From contig NYMS01000058.1 in the NCBI GenBank assembly GCA_002529455.1, positions 1 to 64,000 on the forward strand: a stretch of DNA of 64,000 nt, read 5' to 3'. The notes beneath the pieces are model-generated. The model had not been told where the DNA came from. It made no database searches and saw only the letters and a list, made by a program, of their open reading frames with translations. Shown one piece after another: positions 39,022 to 47,911 of the stretch. This DNA comes from Glycomyces fuscus. Its GTDB lineage: Bacteria > Actinomycetota > Actinomycetes > Streptosporangiales > Streptosporangiaceae. Each line of letters starts with the position of its first letter. Position 1 is the stretch's first letter. The translations under genes and the position numbers were made by a program.

Positions 39022-41544
39022 TTGACCTCGCCGCGCAGCGAACATCGTCCGCGTGCCAGCGCAGCCAAGGCTGCGACGAACGGGAAGAACCCGAAGAAGA
39101 AGGCCGTGGAGAGCATCCCGGTCGTGGAGGAGGTGTCGGTCGCCGAGACGGCGGCCGCGGTGGAACCCGCCGCTGGGAAGCCCGCGGCGGCGAAGGCGGG
39201 CAGGAAGGCCGCGAAGCGGGCCCCGGCCTCCGCGAACGGCAGGGCCTCCACGAAGGAGGGGGCCGCGGCGAAGGGGAAGGCCGCGGCGGCGAAGGCCCCG
39301 GGCGGCGGGCGCTCGAAGGGGGAGTCCGAAACCGGGAGGCGGCCCGCCGCCGCCCGGCGCAAGGGACCCGACCCCGAGCTGGTCGCCGCCCTGGACCGGC
39401 TGGTGGACGGCCACCACCACGACCCGCACTCGCTGCTGGGCGTGCACACCGAGGGCCGGGGCACCGTGCTGCGGGCCCTGCGGCCGGGCGCGCTGGAGGT
39501 GCACGCCGTCCTGGCCGACGGCTCGCGGCTGCGCCTGGACCACCTGCACCGGGGCGTGTTCTCGGCGAAGGTGTCCCGGAGCAGGCTGGGCGCCGTGCCC
39601 GACTACCGGATCGCCGCCCGCTACGAGGACGGCGCCGAGCACGTGGCCGCCGACCCGTACCGGTTCGCGCCGACCCTCGGTGAGCTGGACCTGTACCTGA
39701 TCGGCGAGGGCCGCCACGAGGAGCTGTGGAACGCCCTCGGGGCGCACGTCCGGGTCGAGGACACCGCGATGGGCGAGGTGGCCGGGACCCGGTTCGCGGT
39801 GTGGGCGCCGGACGCGCGCGGTGTGCGGATGATCGGCGACTTCAACTACTGGAACGGCGTCGGGCACCCGATGCGGAGCCTGGGCTCCAGCGGCGTCTGG
39901 GAGCTGTTCCTGCCCGGGGTCGGCGAGGGCGGCCTGTACAAGTTCCAGATCCTGGGCGCCGACGGGCACTGGCGCGACAAGGCCGACCCGATGGCGCGGT
40001 GCACGCAGATGCCGCCCGCGACCGCCTCCGTGATCACCTCCTCCACGCACGTGTGGTCCGACCAGGAGTGGATGGCCGAGCGCAAGGGCGTGGAGCAGCA
40101 CCGGGCGCCGATGAGCGTGTACGAGGTGCACCTGGGCTCCTGGCGGCCCGGGCTGGGCTACGCCGAGCTGGCCGAGGAGCTCGTCGCGTACGTGACCGAC
40201 ATGGGCTTCACGCACGTGGAGTTCCTGCCCGTGGCGGGGCACCCCTACGACGGCTCCTGGGGCTACCAGGTGACGTCGTACTACGCGCCCACGCCCCGGT
40301 TCGGGACGCCGGACGAGTTCCGCCACCTGGTGGACTCCCTGCACCGTGCGGGGGTCGGCGTGCTGCTGGACTGGGTGCCCGCGCACTTCCCGCGGGACGA
40401 GTGGGCGCTGGCCCGCTTCGACGGGAGCGCGCTGTACGAGCACCCCGACCCGCGCCGGGGGGAGCACCCGGACTGGGGGACGCTGATCTTCAACTACGGG
40501 CGGACCGAGGTGCGCAACTTCCTCGTGGCCAACGCCCTGTACTGGCTGGAGGAGTTCCACGTCGACGGCCTGCGGGTGGACGCGGTGGCCTCGATGATCT
40601 ACCTGGACTACTCACGCGACTCCGGGGCCTGGGAGCCGAACGTGTTCGGCGGCAGGGAGAACCTGGAGGCGATCGACTTCCTCAAGGAGCTCAACACCAC
40701 CGTCTACCGGCGCAACCCGCACGTGGCGATGATCGCGGAGGAGTCCACCGCCTACACGGGCGTGACCACGCCGGTCGACCACGGCGGGCTCGGCTTCGGG
40801 TTCAAGTGGAACATGGGGTGGATGCACGACACCCTGGAGTACGTCAAGAAGGAGCCGGTCCACCGCCAGTACCACCACGACGACGTCACGTTCTCGATGG
40901 TGTACGCCTACAGCGAGAACTACGTGCTGCCGCTGTCGCACGACGAGGTGGTGCACGGCAAGCAGTCGCTGTTCAACAAGCCGCCCGGCGACGAGTGGCA
41001 GCGGTCGGCGACCCTGCGCGCGCTCCTGGCGTTCATGTGGTCCCACCCGGGCAAGCAGCTGCTGTTCATGGGCGGGGAGATCGCCCAGGGCGACGAGTGG
41101 TCGCACCGGGAGGGCGTGCCGTGGTGGCTGCTCCAGTTCGAGCACCACGCGGGGGTGCAGCGCCTGGTGCGGGCGCTCAACGAGGCCTACCGGCCGCGGG
41201 CCGCGCTGTGGTCGCAGGACACCGACCCGGCGGGCTTCACCTGGCTGGACGGCGGTGACCACCAGGGGAACACGCTGTCGTACCTGCGCCACGGCGACGA
41301 CGGCTCGGTGCTCGCCTGCGCGGTGAACTTCTCGCCGGTGCCCCGCCCGGAGCGGCGGATGGGCCTGCCCTCCGGGGGCCGGTGGACCGCGCTGCTCAAC
41401 ACCGACGAGGCGCGTTTCGGCGGTTCGGACCACCCGGTGCCCGCCCGCGTGGACGCCGAACCCGTGCCCTGGGACGGACAGCCGTTCTCGGCGGAGGTCA
41501 CCCTGCCCCCGCTCGGCGCGGTCTGGTTCGAGCCCGAGTCCTAG
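39022..41544 (+). CDS. glgB: 1,4-alpha-glucan branching enzyme with Lys/Ala-rich N-terminal tail
   Basis: 840 residues from TTG 39022, 6 nt behind CGGAG; no better in-frame start exists near the 5' end. Residues 1-~113 are an Ala/Lys-rich, histone-H1-like tail (e.g. NGKNPKKKAVES, AAKAGRKAAKRAPAS). The canonical enzyme follows: CBM48 modules (DPHSLLGVH, FAVWAPDARGVRMIGDFN), then the GH13_9 barrel with nucleophile Asp in GLRVDAVASM, acid Glu in IAEEST and LSHDEVVHGK, and a C-terminal beta domain. It introduces alpha-1,6 branches into the glucan made by GlgE and is the last gene of the operon. A large hairpin follows. Confidence 0.94.
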   Translation: MTSPRSEHRPRASAAKAATNGKNPKKKAVESIPVVEEVSVAETAAAVEPAAGKPAAAKAGRKAAKRAPASANGRASTKEGAAAKGKAAAAKAPGGGRSKGESETGRRPAAARRKGPDPELVAALDRLVDGHHHDPHSLLGVHTEGRGTVLRALRPGALEVHAVLADGSRLRLDHLHRGVFSAKVSRSRLGAVPDYRIAARYEDGAEHVAADPYRFAPTLGELDLYLIGEGRHEELWNALGAHVRVEDTAMGEVAGTRFAVWAPDARGVRMIGDFNYWNGVGHPMRSLGSSGVWELFLPGVGEGGLYKFQILGADGHWRDKADPMARCTQMPPATASVITSSTHVWSDQEWMAERKGVEQHRAPMSVYEVHLGSWRPGLGYAELAEELVAYVTDMGFTHVEFLPVAGHPYDGSWGYQVTSYYAPTPRFGTPDEFRHLVDSLHRAGVGVLLDWVPAHFPRDEWALARFDGSALYEHPDPRRGEHPDWGTLIFNYGRTEVRNFLVANALYWLEEFHVDGLRVDAVASMIYLDYSRDSGAWEPNVFGGRENLEAIDFLKELNTTVYRRNPHVAMIAEESTAYTGVTTPVDHGGLGFGFKWNMGWMHDTLEYVKKEPVHRQYHHDDVTFSMVYAYSENYVLPLSHDEVVHGKQSLFNKPPGDEWQRSATLRALLAFMWSHPGKQLLFMGGEIAQGDEWSHREGVPWWLLQFEHHAGVQRLVRALNEAYRPRAALWSQDTDPAGFTWLDGGDHQGNTLSYLRHGDDGSVLACAVNFSPVPRPERRMGLPSGGRWTALLNTDEARFGGSDHPVPARVDAEPVPWDGQPFSAEVTLPPLGAVWFEPES

Positions 41545-41552
41545 GCGGAGCC

Positions 41553-41596
41553 GCCGGTGCGGCGGTCGGGCCGTGGGGCCCGGGCGCCGCACCGGC
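41553..41596 (+). terminator. Terminator hairpin closing the glg operon
   Basis: Nested stem: 12-bp GCCGGTGCGGCG / CGCCGCACCGGC enclosing CGGGCC / GGCCCG with a GTGG loop, 9 nt after the glgB stop. Confidence 0.75.
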
Positions 41597-41630
41597 GCGG
41601 CGGTCGGCGGCGGGACCGGGACACCGGACA

Positions 41631-41649
41631 CCACTCCACGGTGGAGTGG
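41631..41649. promoter_or_regulatory. 19-bp palindrome, candidate operator
   Basis: CCACTCCAC-G-GTGGAGTGG is a perfect palindrome about a single central base, ending 95 nt before the permease start. It is followed 7 nt later by a second, different palindrome. Confidence 0.5.
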
Positions 41650-41656
41650 CCCGGAC

Positions 41657-41670
41657 GTGGACATGTCCAC
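41657..41670. promoter_or_regulatory. 14-bp perfect palindrome, candidate operator
   Basis: GTGGACATGTCCAC reads identically on both strands and lies 74 nt before the permease start. With the 41631 palindrome it brackets the expected promoter region of the permease. Confidence 0.5.
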
Positions 41671-41744
41671 AACGGACTCTTCCGGTCGCCGCCTCCGTGT
41701 GCTTGTGTGTCCTGCACCACAGGCACGACTGTTGGGAGCCCCCC

Positions 41745-43172
41745 GTGTCCGACAACAGCCAGAGTTTCGTCCGGGTGCTGGGAAGGGGTGACGTCCTCGC
41801 CCTCGGCTTCGGCGCGATGATCGGCTTCGGCTGGATCGTGCTCGCGGGCGACTTCGTCAGCGCCGCGGGCAGCGTGGGCGCCGCCCTGGCCTTCGTGGCC
41901 GGCGGCGTCATCATGGCCTTCGTCGGCCTCGCCTACGCCGAGCTCGTCGCCGCGATGCCGCACGCGGGCGGCGAGCACCACTACGCCATGCGCGCCATCG
42001 GCCCCAAGGGGGCCTTCACCGCCTCCTGGGCCATGGTCCTCGGCTACGTCTCCGTCGTCGCCTTCGAGGCCGTCGCCGTCCCCCAGACGCTCGTCTACCT
42101 CTTCCCCGAGATGGCGGTCGGCCGCCTGTGGACCATCGCCGGGTACGACGTCCACGCCAGCCTGGTCGCCGTCGGCGTGGCCGCGGCGGTGCTGGTGACC
42201 GCGGTCAACTACGTCGGCATCAGGCCCGCGAGCGTCTTCCAGACCATCGCGGTGCTGTTCCTGCTGGTCGCCGGGGCCGTCATGGTCACCGGCGCGTTCG
42301 TCGGCGGGTCCGCGGAGAACATGCGGCCGCTGTTCACCGGCGGCGTCTCGGGCATGTTCGTGGTCCTGGTGGCGGTCCCGTTCCTCTTCGTCGGCTTCGA
42401 CGTCATCCCGCAGTCGGCCTCCGAGATCAGGCTCCCGTACCGCATGGTCGGCACCCTGCTGGTCCTGTCGGTGTTCTGCGCGACCGCCTGGTACGTGATG
42501 GTCATGCTGACGGCGGGATCGGGCCTGGGACCGGCCGAGCTGGCGGCCTCCGAACTGGCCTCCGCCGACTCCGTCGCCGCCATGTGGGACAGCGCGGCCA
42601 TGGGCAACCTGCTCGTCCTCGGCGGTGTCGCGGGCCTGCTCACCAGCTGGAACGCCTTCCTCATCGGCGGCAGCCGCCTCATCTACGCCATGGCCGCCTC
42701 ACGGATGCTCCCGGCCTGGTTCGGCCGCGTGCACCCGCGCTTTCGCACCCCGTCCAACGCCGTCCTGTTCGTGGGCGCGCTCTCGCTGGTGTCCCCGTTC
42801 TTCGGCGAGCCGATGCTGGGCTGGCTGGTCAACGCGGGCGGCCTGAACATCGTGGTCAGCTTCGTCACGGTGGTGGTCAGCTTCCTCGTGCTGCGCCGCC
42901 GCGAACCCGGCATGGAGCGCCCCTTCACCGTTCCTGCGGGCGTGCCCGTCGGCGTGGTGGCCCTCGTGCTGACCCTGGGCCTGCTCCTGCTCTACCTGCC
43001 CGGCATGCCCGCGGCGCTGAGCTGGCCCAACGAGTGGCTGATGGTGCTCGTGTGGTGGGTGGCCGGGGCCGCACTGATGTGGCGCCTGCCCGGGATCACC
43101 GCCGGGCCCGACGCCGAGCGGCGCCTGACCGAGGCGATGGACGCGCGCTCCCGCCGGATCCCGAAGACCTGA
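41745..43172 (+). CDS. APC-family amino acid permease
   Basis: 475 residues, GTG start behind TTGGGAG. Twelve hydrophobic segments follow the amino acid/polyamine/organocation pattern: helix 1 contains the unwound substrate motif GFGAMIGFGWIVLAG, helix 2-3 VGLAYAELVAAMPHAGGEHHY (in parts), and helix 6 VPFLFVGFDVIPQSASEI. GGEHHYAMRAIGPKG in the first cytoplasmic loop is typical of YfnA-like exchangers. The substrate cannot be read from sequence. It is monocistronic, with two palindromes upstream and a bidirectional hairpin between it and the convergent aminotransferase gene. Confidence 0.85.
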   Translation: MSDNSQSFVRVLGRGDVLALGFGAMIGFGWIVLAGDFVSAAGSVGAALAFVAGGVIMAFVGLAYAELVAAMPHAGGEHHYAMRAIGPKGAFTASWAMVLGYVSVVAFEAVAVPQTLVYLFPEMAVGRLWTIAGYDVHASLVAVGVAAAVLVTAVNYVGIRPASVFQTIAVLFLLVAGAVMVTGAFVGGSAENMRPLFTGGVSGMFVVLVAVPFLFVGFDVIPQSASEIRLPYRMVGTLLVLSVFCATAWYVMVMLTAGSGLGPAELAASELASADSVAAMWDSAAMGNLLVLGGVAGLLTSWNAFLIGGSRLIYAMAASRMLPAWFGRVHPRFRTPSNAVLFVGALSLVSPFFGEPMLGWLVNAGGLNIVVSFVTVVVSFLVLRRREPGMERPFTVPAGVPVGVVALVLTLGLLLLYLPGMPAALSWPNEWLMVLVWWVAGAALMWRLPGITAGPDAERRLTEAMDARSRRIPKT

Positions 43173-43185
43173 CGGACACCGCCGT

Positions 43186-43205
43186 GCGCCCCCCGGCGGG
43201 GGCGC
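43186..43205. terminator. Bidirectional terminator between permease and aminotransferase
   Basis: GCGCCCCC / GGGGGCGC with a CGGC tetraloop in the 49-nt gap between two convergent genes; it can serve both. Confidence 0.65.
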
Positions 43206-43221
43206 GCGGCGGCGCGGAGCC

Positions 43222-44403
43222 CTACCGTTCGCGCCGGTGCCAGCCGGTGAGGCGGGCGACCGCCTCGTCCAGCACCTCGTCCCTCTTGCAGAACGCGAAC
43301 CGGAGCAGGTGCGCGCCCTCCTCCTGGCGGTCGTAGAACACCTGGGCGGGCACCGCCGCCACCCCGGCCTCCCGGGGCAGCGCGCGGGCCACCTCCACCC
43401 CGTCGGCGTACCCGAGCGGGCGGATGTCGGCCATGACGAAGTAGGTGCCCTCGCACGCGTCCACGTCGAAACCGGCACCGGTCAGGCCCTCCACCAACCG
43501 GTCGCGCTTGCCCTGGAGGGCGGCGCGCTGGGCGGCGACCCACTCCTCCTCGTGGTCGATGGCCTCGGCCAGGGCCAGCTGGAGCGCGCCGTTCGCGGAG
43601 AAGGTGAGGAACTGGTTCACCGTGCGCACCGCGCCGACCAGCGGCTCGGGACCCATCACCCAGCCGGTCTTCCACCCGGTGACGGCGAACATCTTGCCGG
43701 CAGAGGACACCGACAGCGTCCGCTCGCGCATGCCCGGCAGGGCGGCCAGCGGCACGTGGGGACGCCCGTCGAAGGTGAGGAACTCGTACACCTCGTCGGT
43801 GAACGCGATCAGGTCGTGCTCGCGGCACACCTGCGCGACGAGCTCCAGCTCCTCGGCGGTGAACACGGTCCCCGTGGGGTTGTGCGGCGTGTTCACCAGC
43901 AGCATCCGGGTGCGGGGGCCCACGGCCGCGCGCAGTTCCCCGGGGTCGAAGGTGAACCGGCCGGTCACGGGGTCGGGCCGCAGCGTCACCGGCCTGCGCA
44001 CCCCGCCCGCCAGCGTGATCATGGCGGCGTAGGAGTCGTACATCGGCTCGAAGACGACCACCTCGTCGCCGCGCTCCACCAGGGCGAGCATCGCGGCGGC
44101 GATCCCGGCGGTGGCGCCGACGGTGACGTAGACCTCGGTGTCCGGGTCCAGCTCGATGCCGTAGTGGCGGGCCCGGTACCGGCTCACCGCCCGCCGCAGC
44201 TCGGGGCGCCCCGGCCCGGGCGGGTACTGGTTCACCCCCTCCAGGATGTGCCCGGAGGCGGCCTCCAGCAGGGAGCGGGGGCCGTCGGTGTCGGGAAAGC
44301 CCTGCCCCAGGTTGACCGACCCGGTCTCCACGGCCAGCCGCGTCATCTCGGCGAAGACCGTCTCGCCGTACACGCGCATTCGTTCGATCAGCGGTTCTTC
44401 CAC
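43222..44403 (-). CDS. dapC: PLP-dependent aminotransferase, DapC (succinyl-diaminopimelate)-like
   Basis: A 393-residue fold-type I aminotransferase. The order VNLGQGFPDTDGP, VNQYPPGPG, VTVGATAGIAA, NTPHNPTGTVF, FTDEVYE and the PLP Lys in SSAGKMFAVTGWKTGW, then TYFVMADIRPLGY and RFAFCKRDE, follows the Rv0858c (DapC) pattern closely. That enzyme converts N-succinyl-2-amino-6-ketopimelate and glutamate in lysine and diaminopimelate synthesis. Kynurenine-type aminotransferases share these motifs, so the specific substrate is only probable. The ATG at 44403 is used. It lies downstream of cdsA but is separated by a strong hairpin, so it probably has its own promoter. Confidence 0.75.
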   Translation of the reverse strand: MEEPLIERMRVYGETVFAEMTRLAVETGSVNLGQGFPDTDGPRSLLEAASGHILEGVNQYPPGPGRPELRRAVSRYRARHYGIELDPDTEVYVTVGATAGIAAAMLALVERGDEVVVFEPMYDSYAAMITLAGGVRRPVTLRPDPVTGRFTFDPGELRAAVGPRTRMLLVNTPHNPTGTVFTAEELELVAQVCREHDLIAFTDEVYEFLTFDGRPHVPLAALPGMRERTLSVSSAGKMFAVTGWKTGWVMGPEPLVGAVRTVNQFLTFSANGALQLALAEAIDHEEEWVAAQRAALQGKRDRLVEGLTGAGFDVDACEGTYFVMADIRPLGYADGVEVARALPREAGVAAVPAQVFYDRQEEGAHLLRFAFCKRDEVLDEAVARLTGWHRRER

Positions 44404-44453
44404 CCGTCGAGCGTATCCACCCGCCCGGTCGGCGGGCCAAGCCCGGGGACGCC

Positions 44454-44486
44454 GACGGGGCGGGTCCCGCAGGAACCCGCCCCGTC
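44454..44486 (-). terminator. Terminator hairpin after cdsA
   Basis: Perfect 12-bp arms GACGGGGCGGGT / ACCCGCCCCGTC with a 9-nt loop, 11 nt after the cdsA stop. Confidence 0.75.
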
Positions 44487-44496
44487 CGCCGACCGC

Positions 44497-45432
44497 CTAC
44501 AGCAGCAGGCTCAGCACCATCCACGTCACCGGACCGGCGATCAGCAGCGAGTCCAGGCGGTCCATCAGACCGCCGTGCCCCGGCATGAACCCGCCCATGT
44601 CCTTGACCCCGAGGTCGCGCTTGAACAGCGACTCGATGAGGTCCCCGACGGTGGCGGCCAGCACGACCGCCAGGCCGAGGACCACGCCGACCCACCACGG
44701 GCCGTCCAGCATGAGCGTCACGCACAGCGCGCCCGCGACCGCGCAGCCCACGACCGATCCGCCGAAGCCCTCCCAGGTCTTGTTGGGGCTGATCACCGGC
44801 GCCATCTTGTGCCGCCCCAGCAGGATCCCGGCGAAGTACCCGCCGATGTCGCTGGAGATCGTCACCACGATGAACGTGACCAGGCGGTACTGCCCGTCCT
44901 CGGGGTGCGAGATGAGCAGCAGCCACGTGCCCAGCAGGAACGGCAGGTACACCAGGGTGAACAGGTTCGCCGCGACGTCGGCCACGAACCCTTCCGTGCC
45001 TCCGCGCAGCCGCCACACCAGGGCGACGATCGCGGTCAGCGCGGTCGTCCCCACCAGCCACTCGGTCCCCCCGAAGTAGGCGGCGACCTGCATGGCCACG
45101 CCGCCGACCGCCAGCGGGGCCAGTGCCAGGCCCATGCCCTTGCCCGCGAAGGCCCGGTTGACCTCGCGCAGGCCGATCAGCACCCCCAGGGAGGTGATGA
45201 TCGTGAACAGCTGGGGGAGGGGGAAGATGGAGAAGAACACGAGTGCGCCCAGGACGCACCCGCTGGCGATGGCCACCGGGAGGTTGCGGCCCGTCCGGAC
45301 CGGCTCGCCCCCCGGCTTGTGCAGCACGAAGCGCTGCCCGTCCGGATCGGGACCGTCCTGCGGCCCGCCGCCGGGTCTGTGCTCGGGCGAGCGGTCATCG
45401 CCTCCCGAGTCGCTGGAGGAAGGAAGGGTCAC
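44497..45432 (-). CDS. cdsA: Phosphatidate cytidylyltransferase
   Basis: 311 residues. A charged ~45-residue N-terminus precedes about eight membrane helices. The catalytic region contains SPNKTWEGFGGS and the CDP-alcohol cytidylyltransferase signature GDLIESLFKRDLGVKDMG followed by PGHGGLMDRLDSLL. It converts phosphatidic acid and CTP to CDP-diacylglycerol, the precursor of phospholipids. The start is GTG at 45432, three bases after frr, in the conserved pyrH-frr-cdsA order. Confidence 0.93.
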   Translation of the reverse strand: MTLPSSSDSGGDDRSPEHRPGGGPQDGPDPDGQRFVLHKPGGEPVRTGRNLPVAIASGCVLGALVFFSIFPLPQLFTIITSLGVLIGLREVNRAFAGKGMGLALAPLAVGGVAMQVAAYFGGTEWLVGTTALTAIVALVWRLRGGTEGFVADVAANLFTLVYLPFLLGTWLLLISHPEDGQYRLVTFIVVTISSDIGGYFAGILLGRHKMAPVISPNKTWEGFGGSVVGCAVAGALCVTLMLDGPWWVGVVLGLAVVLAATVGDLIESLFKRDLGVKDMGGFMPGHGGLMDRLDSLLIAGPVTWMVLSLLL

Positions 45433-45435
45433 CGG

Positions 45436-45993
45436 CTAAACCTCGAGCAGTTCCGATTCCTTGTGCTTCAGCAGCTCGTCGACGGACGCGACGTACTTCG
45501 AAGACAGCTCGTCCAGCTCCGCCTGGGCGCGGTGCGCCTCGTCCTCGCCGATGTCGCCCGACTTGACGGCCTTCTCGAAGGTGTCCTTGGCGCGGCGGCG
45601 GACGTTGCGGATGGAGACCTTGCTGTCCTCGGCCTTGGTCCGCGCGACCTTGACGTACTCCTTGCGGCGCTCCTCGGACAGGTCGGGGAACACCACGCGG
45701 ATGACCTGGCCGTCGTCGGAGGGGTTCACGCCCAGGTCGCTGTTGCGGATGGCGTTGATGATCTCGGTGCGCGAGTTGACGTCGAACGGCGAGATGACCA
45801 CCATGCGCGGCTCGGGCACCGAGAAGGAGGCCAGCTGGTTGATCGGCGTCCGGGCACCGTAGTAGTCGACGGTGATCTTGTTGAAGGTCGCCGGGGTGGG
45901 GCGGCCGGTGCGGATCGTGGCGAAGTCCTCCTTCGCGACGACCACGGCCTTCTCCATCTTCTCCTCGGCCTCGAGGAGGGTCTCTTCGATCAT
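45436..45993 (-). CDS. frr: Ribosome recycling factor
   Basis: 185 residues, the normal length. The hallmarks are KAVVVAKEDFATIRTGR near residue 16, INQLASFSVPEPRMVVISPFD (in parts), NAIRNSDLGVNPSDDGQ and KVSIRNVRRRAKD. With EF-G it splits post-termination ribosomes. It lies 47 nt downstream of pyrH and 3 nt before cdsA, as in most bacteria. Confidence 0.97.
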   Translation of the reverse strand: MIEETLLEAEEKMEKAVVVAKEDFATIRTGRPTPATFNKITVDYYGARTPINQLASFSVPEPRMVVISPFDVNSRTEIINAIRNSDLGVNPSDDGQVIRVVFPDLSEERRKEYVKVARTKAEDSKVSIRNVRRRAKDTFEKAVKSGDIGEDEAHRAQAELDELSSKYVASVDELLKHKESELLEV

Positions 45994-46040
45994 GTGGGCG
46001 CTCCCTGGTGTCGTGGCTTGCTGTGGACGCGGAGGCTGTC

Positions 46041-46796
46041 TCAGACGGGGGTCGGCCCGACGATGGTGCCGATCTTCTCACCGCGTACCGCGCGCAGGAT
46101 GTTGCCCTGGCTCATCAGGTCGAACACGACGATGGGCAGACCGTTGTCCATGCACAGGCTGACCGCGGTGGCGTCCATGACCTTGAGGCCGCGGGTGAGG
46201 ACCTCGTTGTAGTTGAGCTTGTCGAACTTGACCGCGTCGGGGTTGCGCTGGGGGTCGGCGTCGTAGACCCCGTCGACCTGGGTGCCCTTGAGGACCGCCT
46301 GCGCGCCGATCTCCAGCGCGCGCTGGGCGGCGGTGGTGTCGGTCGAGAAGAACGGTGCGCCCAGACCGGCGCCGAAGATGACCACGCGGCCCTTCTCCAG
46401 GTGGCGGACGGCGCGGCGCGGGATGTAGGCCTCGGCGACCTGGCTCATGTGGATCGCGGTCTGCACGCGGGTCTCCACGCCGAGCCGCTCCAGGAAGTCC
46501 TGGAGGGCGAGGCAGTTGATGACGGTGCCGAGCATGCCCATGTAGTCGGCGCGGCCGCGCTCGATGCCGCCCTCGGTGAGCTGGGCGCCGCGGAACATGT
46601 TGCCGCCGCCGACGACCACCGCGACCTGGATGCCCTCGGAGACCGCCTCGGCGATGGACTCGGCCACGTACTGGACGACCTCGGGGTCGATGCCCAGGCC
46701 GCCACCGCCCGCGAACGCCTCTCCGGAGAGTTTGAGCATCACGCGCTTCCATCCGGAACCGTGCATCGCCGGTTCGGTGCTCGTCGCTTCGTTCAC
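46041..46796 (-). CDS. pyrH: UMP kinase
   Basis: 251 residues of the amino-acid-kinase fold: VMLKLSGEAFAGGGGLGID, VVVGGGNMFRGAQL, ADYMGMLGTVINCLALQD, FFSTDTTAAQRALEIGA and LKVMDATAVSLCMDN are all characteristic (each quoted within 20 residues). It phosphorylates UMP to UDP. The start is GTG at 46796. A hairpin after tsf separates it from rpsB-tsf, so pyrH-frr-cdsA likely has its own promoter in the 46797-46902 spacer. Confidence 0.97.
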   Translation of the reverse strand: MNEATSTEPAMHGSGWKRVMLKLSGEAFAGGGGLGIDPEVVQYVAESIAEAVSEGIQVAVVVGGGNMFRGAQLTEGGIERGRADYMGMLGTVINCLALQDFLERLGVETRVQTAIHMSQVAEAYIPRRAVRHLEKGRVVIFGAGLGAPFFSTDTTAAQRALEIGAQAVLKGTQVDGVYDADPQRNPDAVKFDKLNYNEVLTRGLKVMDATAVSLCMDNGLPIVVFDLMSQGNILRAVRGEKIGTIVGPTPV

Positions 46797-46902
46797 GGCC
46801 TGTGGCCTCCCTTGTCGTCCCCGAGCGGCACAGGGTCCCCCGAGTGATCCTCGCCGCGGTCGGCCGGGCTCACGCGCCCCGCCACCCGCCCATATCCACC
46901 GA

Positions 46903-46932
46903 AGGTGCCGGGGAGCAGTCTCCCCGGCACCT
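46903..46932 (-). terminator. Terminator hairpin after tsf
   Basis: Perfect 12-bp arms AGGTGCCGGGGA / TCCCCGGCACCT with a 6-nt loop, 19 nt after the tsf stop and followed by an AT-rich CATCATCTC-type run on the opposite strand. Confidence 0.75.
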
Positions 46933-46950
46933 CCATCATCTCAAAAACCC

Positions 46951-47787
46951 TCAGGCCTGGCCGACCTTGAAGCGGACGAAGCGCTTGACGGTCACGCCCG
47001 CCTCGTCGACGACCTTCTGGACCGTCTTCTTGTTCTCCTTGACGAACGGCTGGCCGAGCAGCGTCACGTCCTTGAAGTAACCGTTGAGGCGGCCCTCCAC
47101 GATCTTGGGGATGGCCTGCTCGGGCTTGCCCTCCTCGCGGGTGGTCTGCTCGGCGATGCGGCGCTCGTGCTCCACGACCTCGGCGGGGACGTCGTCCCGG
47201 CCGATGTACTGCGGGGCCAGCGCGGCGATCTGCTGGGCGAGGTCCTTGCCGACCTCCTCGTCAGCCTTGTCCAGCTCGACCAGGACGCCCATGGTGGGGG
47301 GCAGGTCCGGGTCGGACTTGTGGAGGTAGCTGGCGACGTAGGCGCCCTCGAACTTGGCGAAGCGGCGGAACTCCAGCTTCTCGCCGATGACCGCGCTCTT
47401 GGCCTCGATGAAGCCCTGGAGGCTCTTGCCCGGCTCGATCTCGGCGGCGGAGACGGCGGCGAGGTCCTCGCTGTCCTGGGCGGCGACGAAGTCGGCGACC
47501 TGGTTGGCGAGCGCGATGAACTGGTCGTTCTTGGCGACGAAGTCGGTCTCGCAGTTGAGCTCGACGAGGGTGGCCTTGCCGTCGGACTCCTGCTTGAGGA
47601 CGACCATGCCCTGGGCGGCGGTGCGCTCGGCGCGCTTGCCGACGTCCTTGGCACCCTTGACGCGCAGGGCCTCGACGGCCTTGTCGAAGTCGCCGTCGGC
47701 CTCGGTCAGGGCCTTCTTGCAGGCCATCATGCCGGCGCCGGTCATGTCGCGCAGCTTCTTGACGTCCGCGGCGGTGAAGTTCGCCAT
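46951..47787 (-). CDS. tsf: Elongation factor Ts
   Basis: 278 residues from the ATG at 47787. N-terminal UBA-like domain ADVKKLRDMTGAGMMACKKAL, then the EF-Tu contact motif CETDFVAKND, followed by duplicated core subdomains. It regenerates EF-Tu-GTP. It lies downstream of rpsB as in nearly all bacteria, with a stable hairpin in the 124-nt spacer that may reduce its expression relative to S2. A longer upstream frame is not used because conservation starts at MANFTAADVKKL. Confidence 0.97.
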   Translation of the reverse strand: MANFTAADVKKLRDMTGAGMMACKKALTEADGDFDKAVEALRVKGAKDVGKRAERTAAQGMVVLKQESDGKATLVELNCETDFVAKNDQFIALANQVADFVAAQDSEDLAAVSAAEIEPGKSLQGFIEAKSAVIGEKLEFRRFAKFEGAYVASYLHKSDPDLPPTMGVLVELDKADEEVGKDLAQQIAALAPQYIGRDDVPAEVVEHERRIAEQTTREEGKPEQAIPKIVEGRLNGYFKDVTLLGQPFVKENKKTVQKVVDEAGVTVKRFVRFKVGQA

Positions 47788-47861
47788 GACTGTTCTCGGA
47801 TTCCCTTGGAGTGGAGAGTCTGTACGGAAAGTGGAGCTGATCCGGTCCCGGGCACCGAGCG

Positions 47862-47889
47862 GCCGCCCCGCCGGGAGCGGCGGGGCGGC
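47862..47889 (-). terminator. Attenuator-type hairpin between rpsB and tsf
   Basis: Perfect 11-bp arms GCCGCCCCGCC / GGCGGGGCGGC with a 6-nt loop, 22 nt after the rpsB stop. Partial termination would adjust the S2:EF-Ts ratio. Confidence 0.5.
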
Positions 47890-47911
47890 GACGGTGCGCT
47901 GGGGCACGGGA

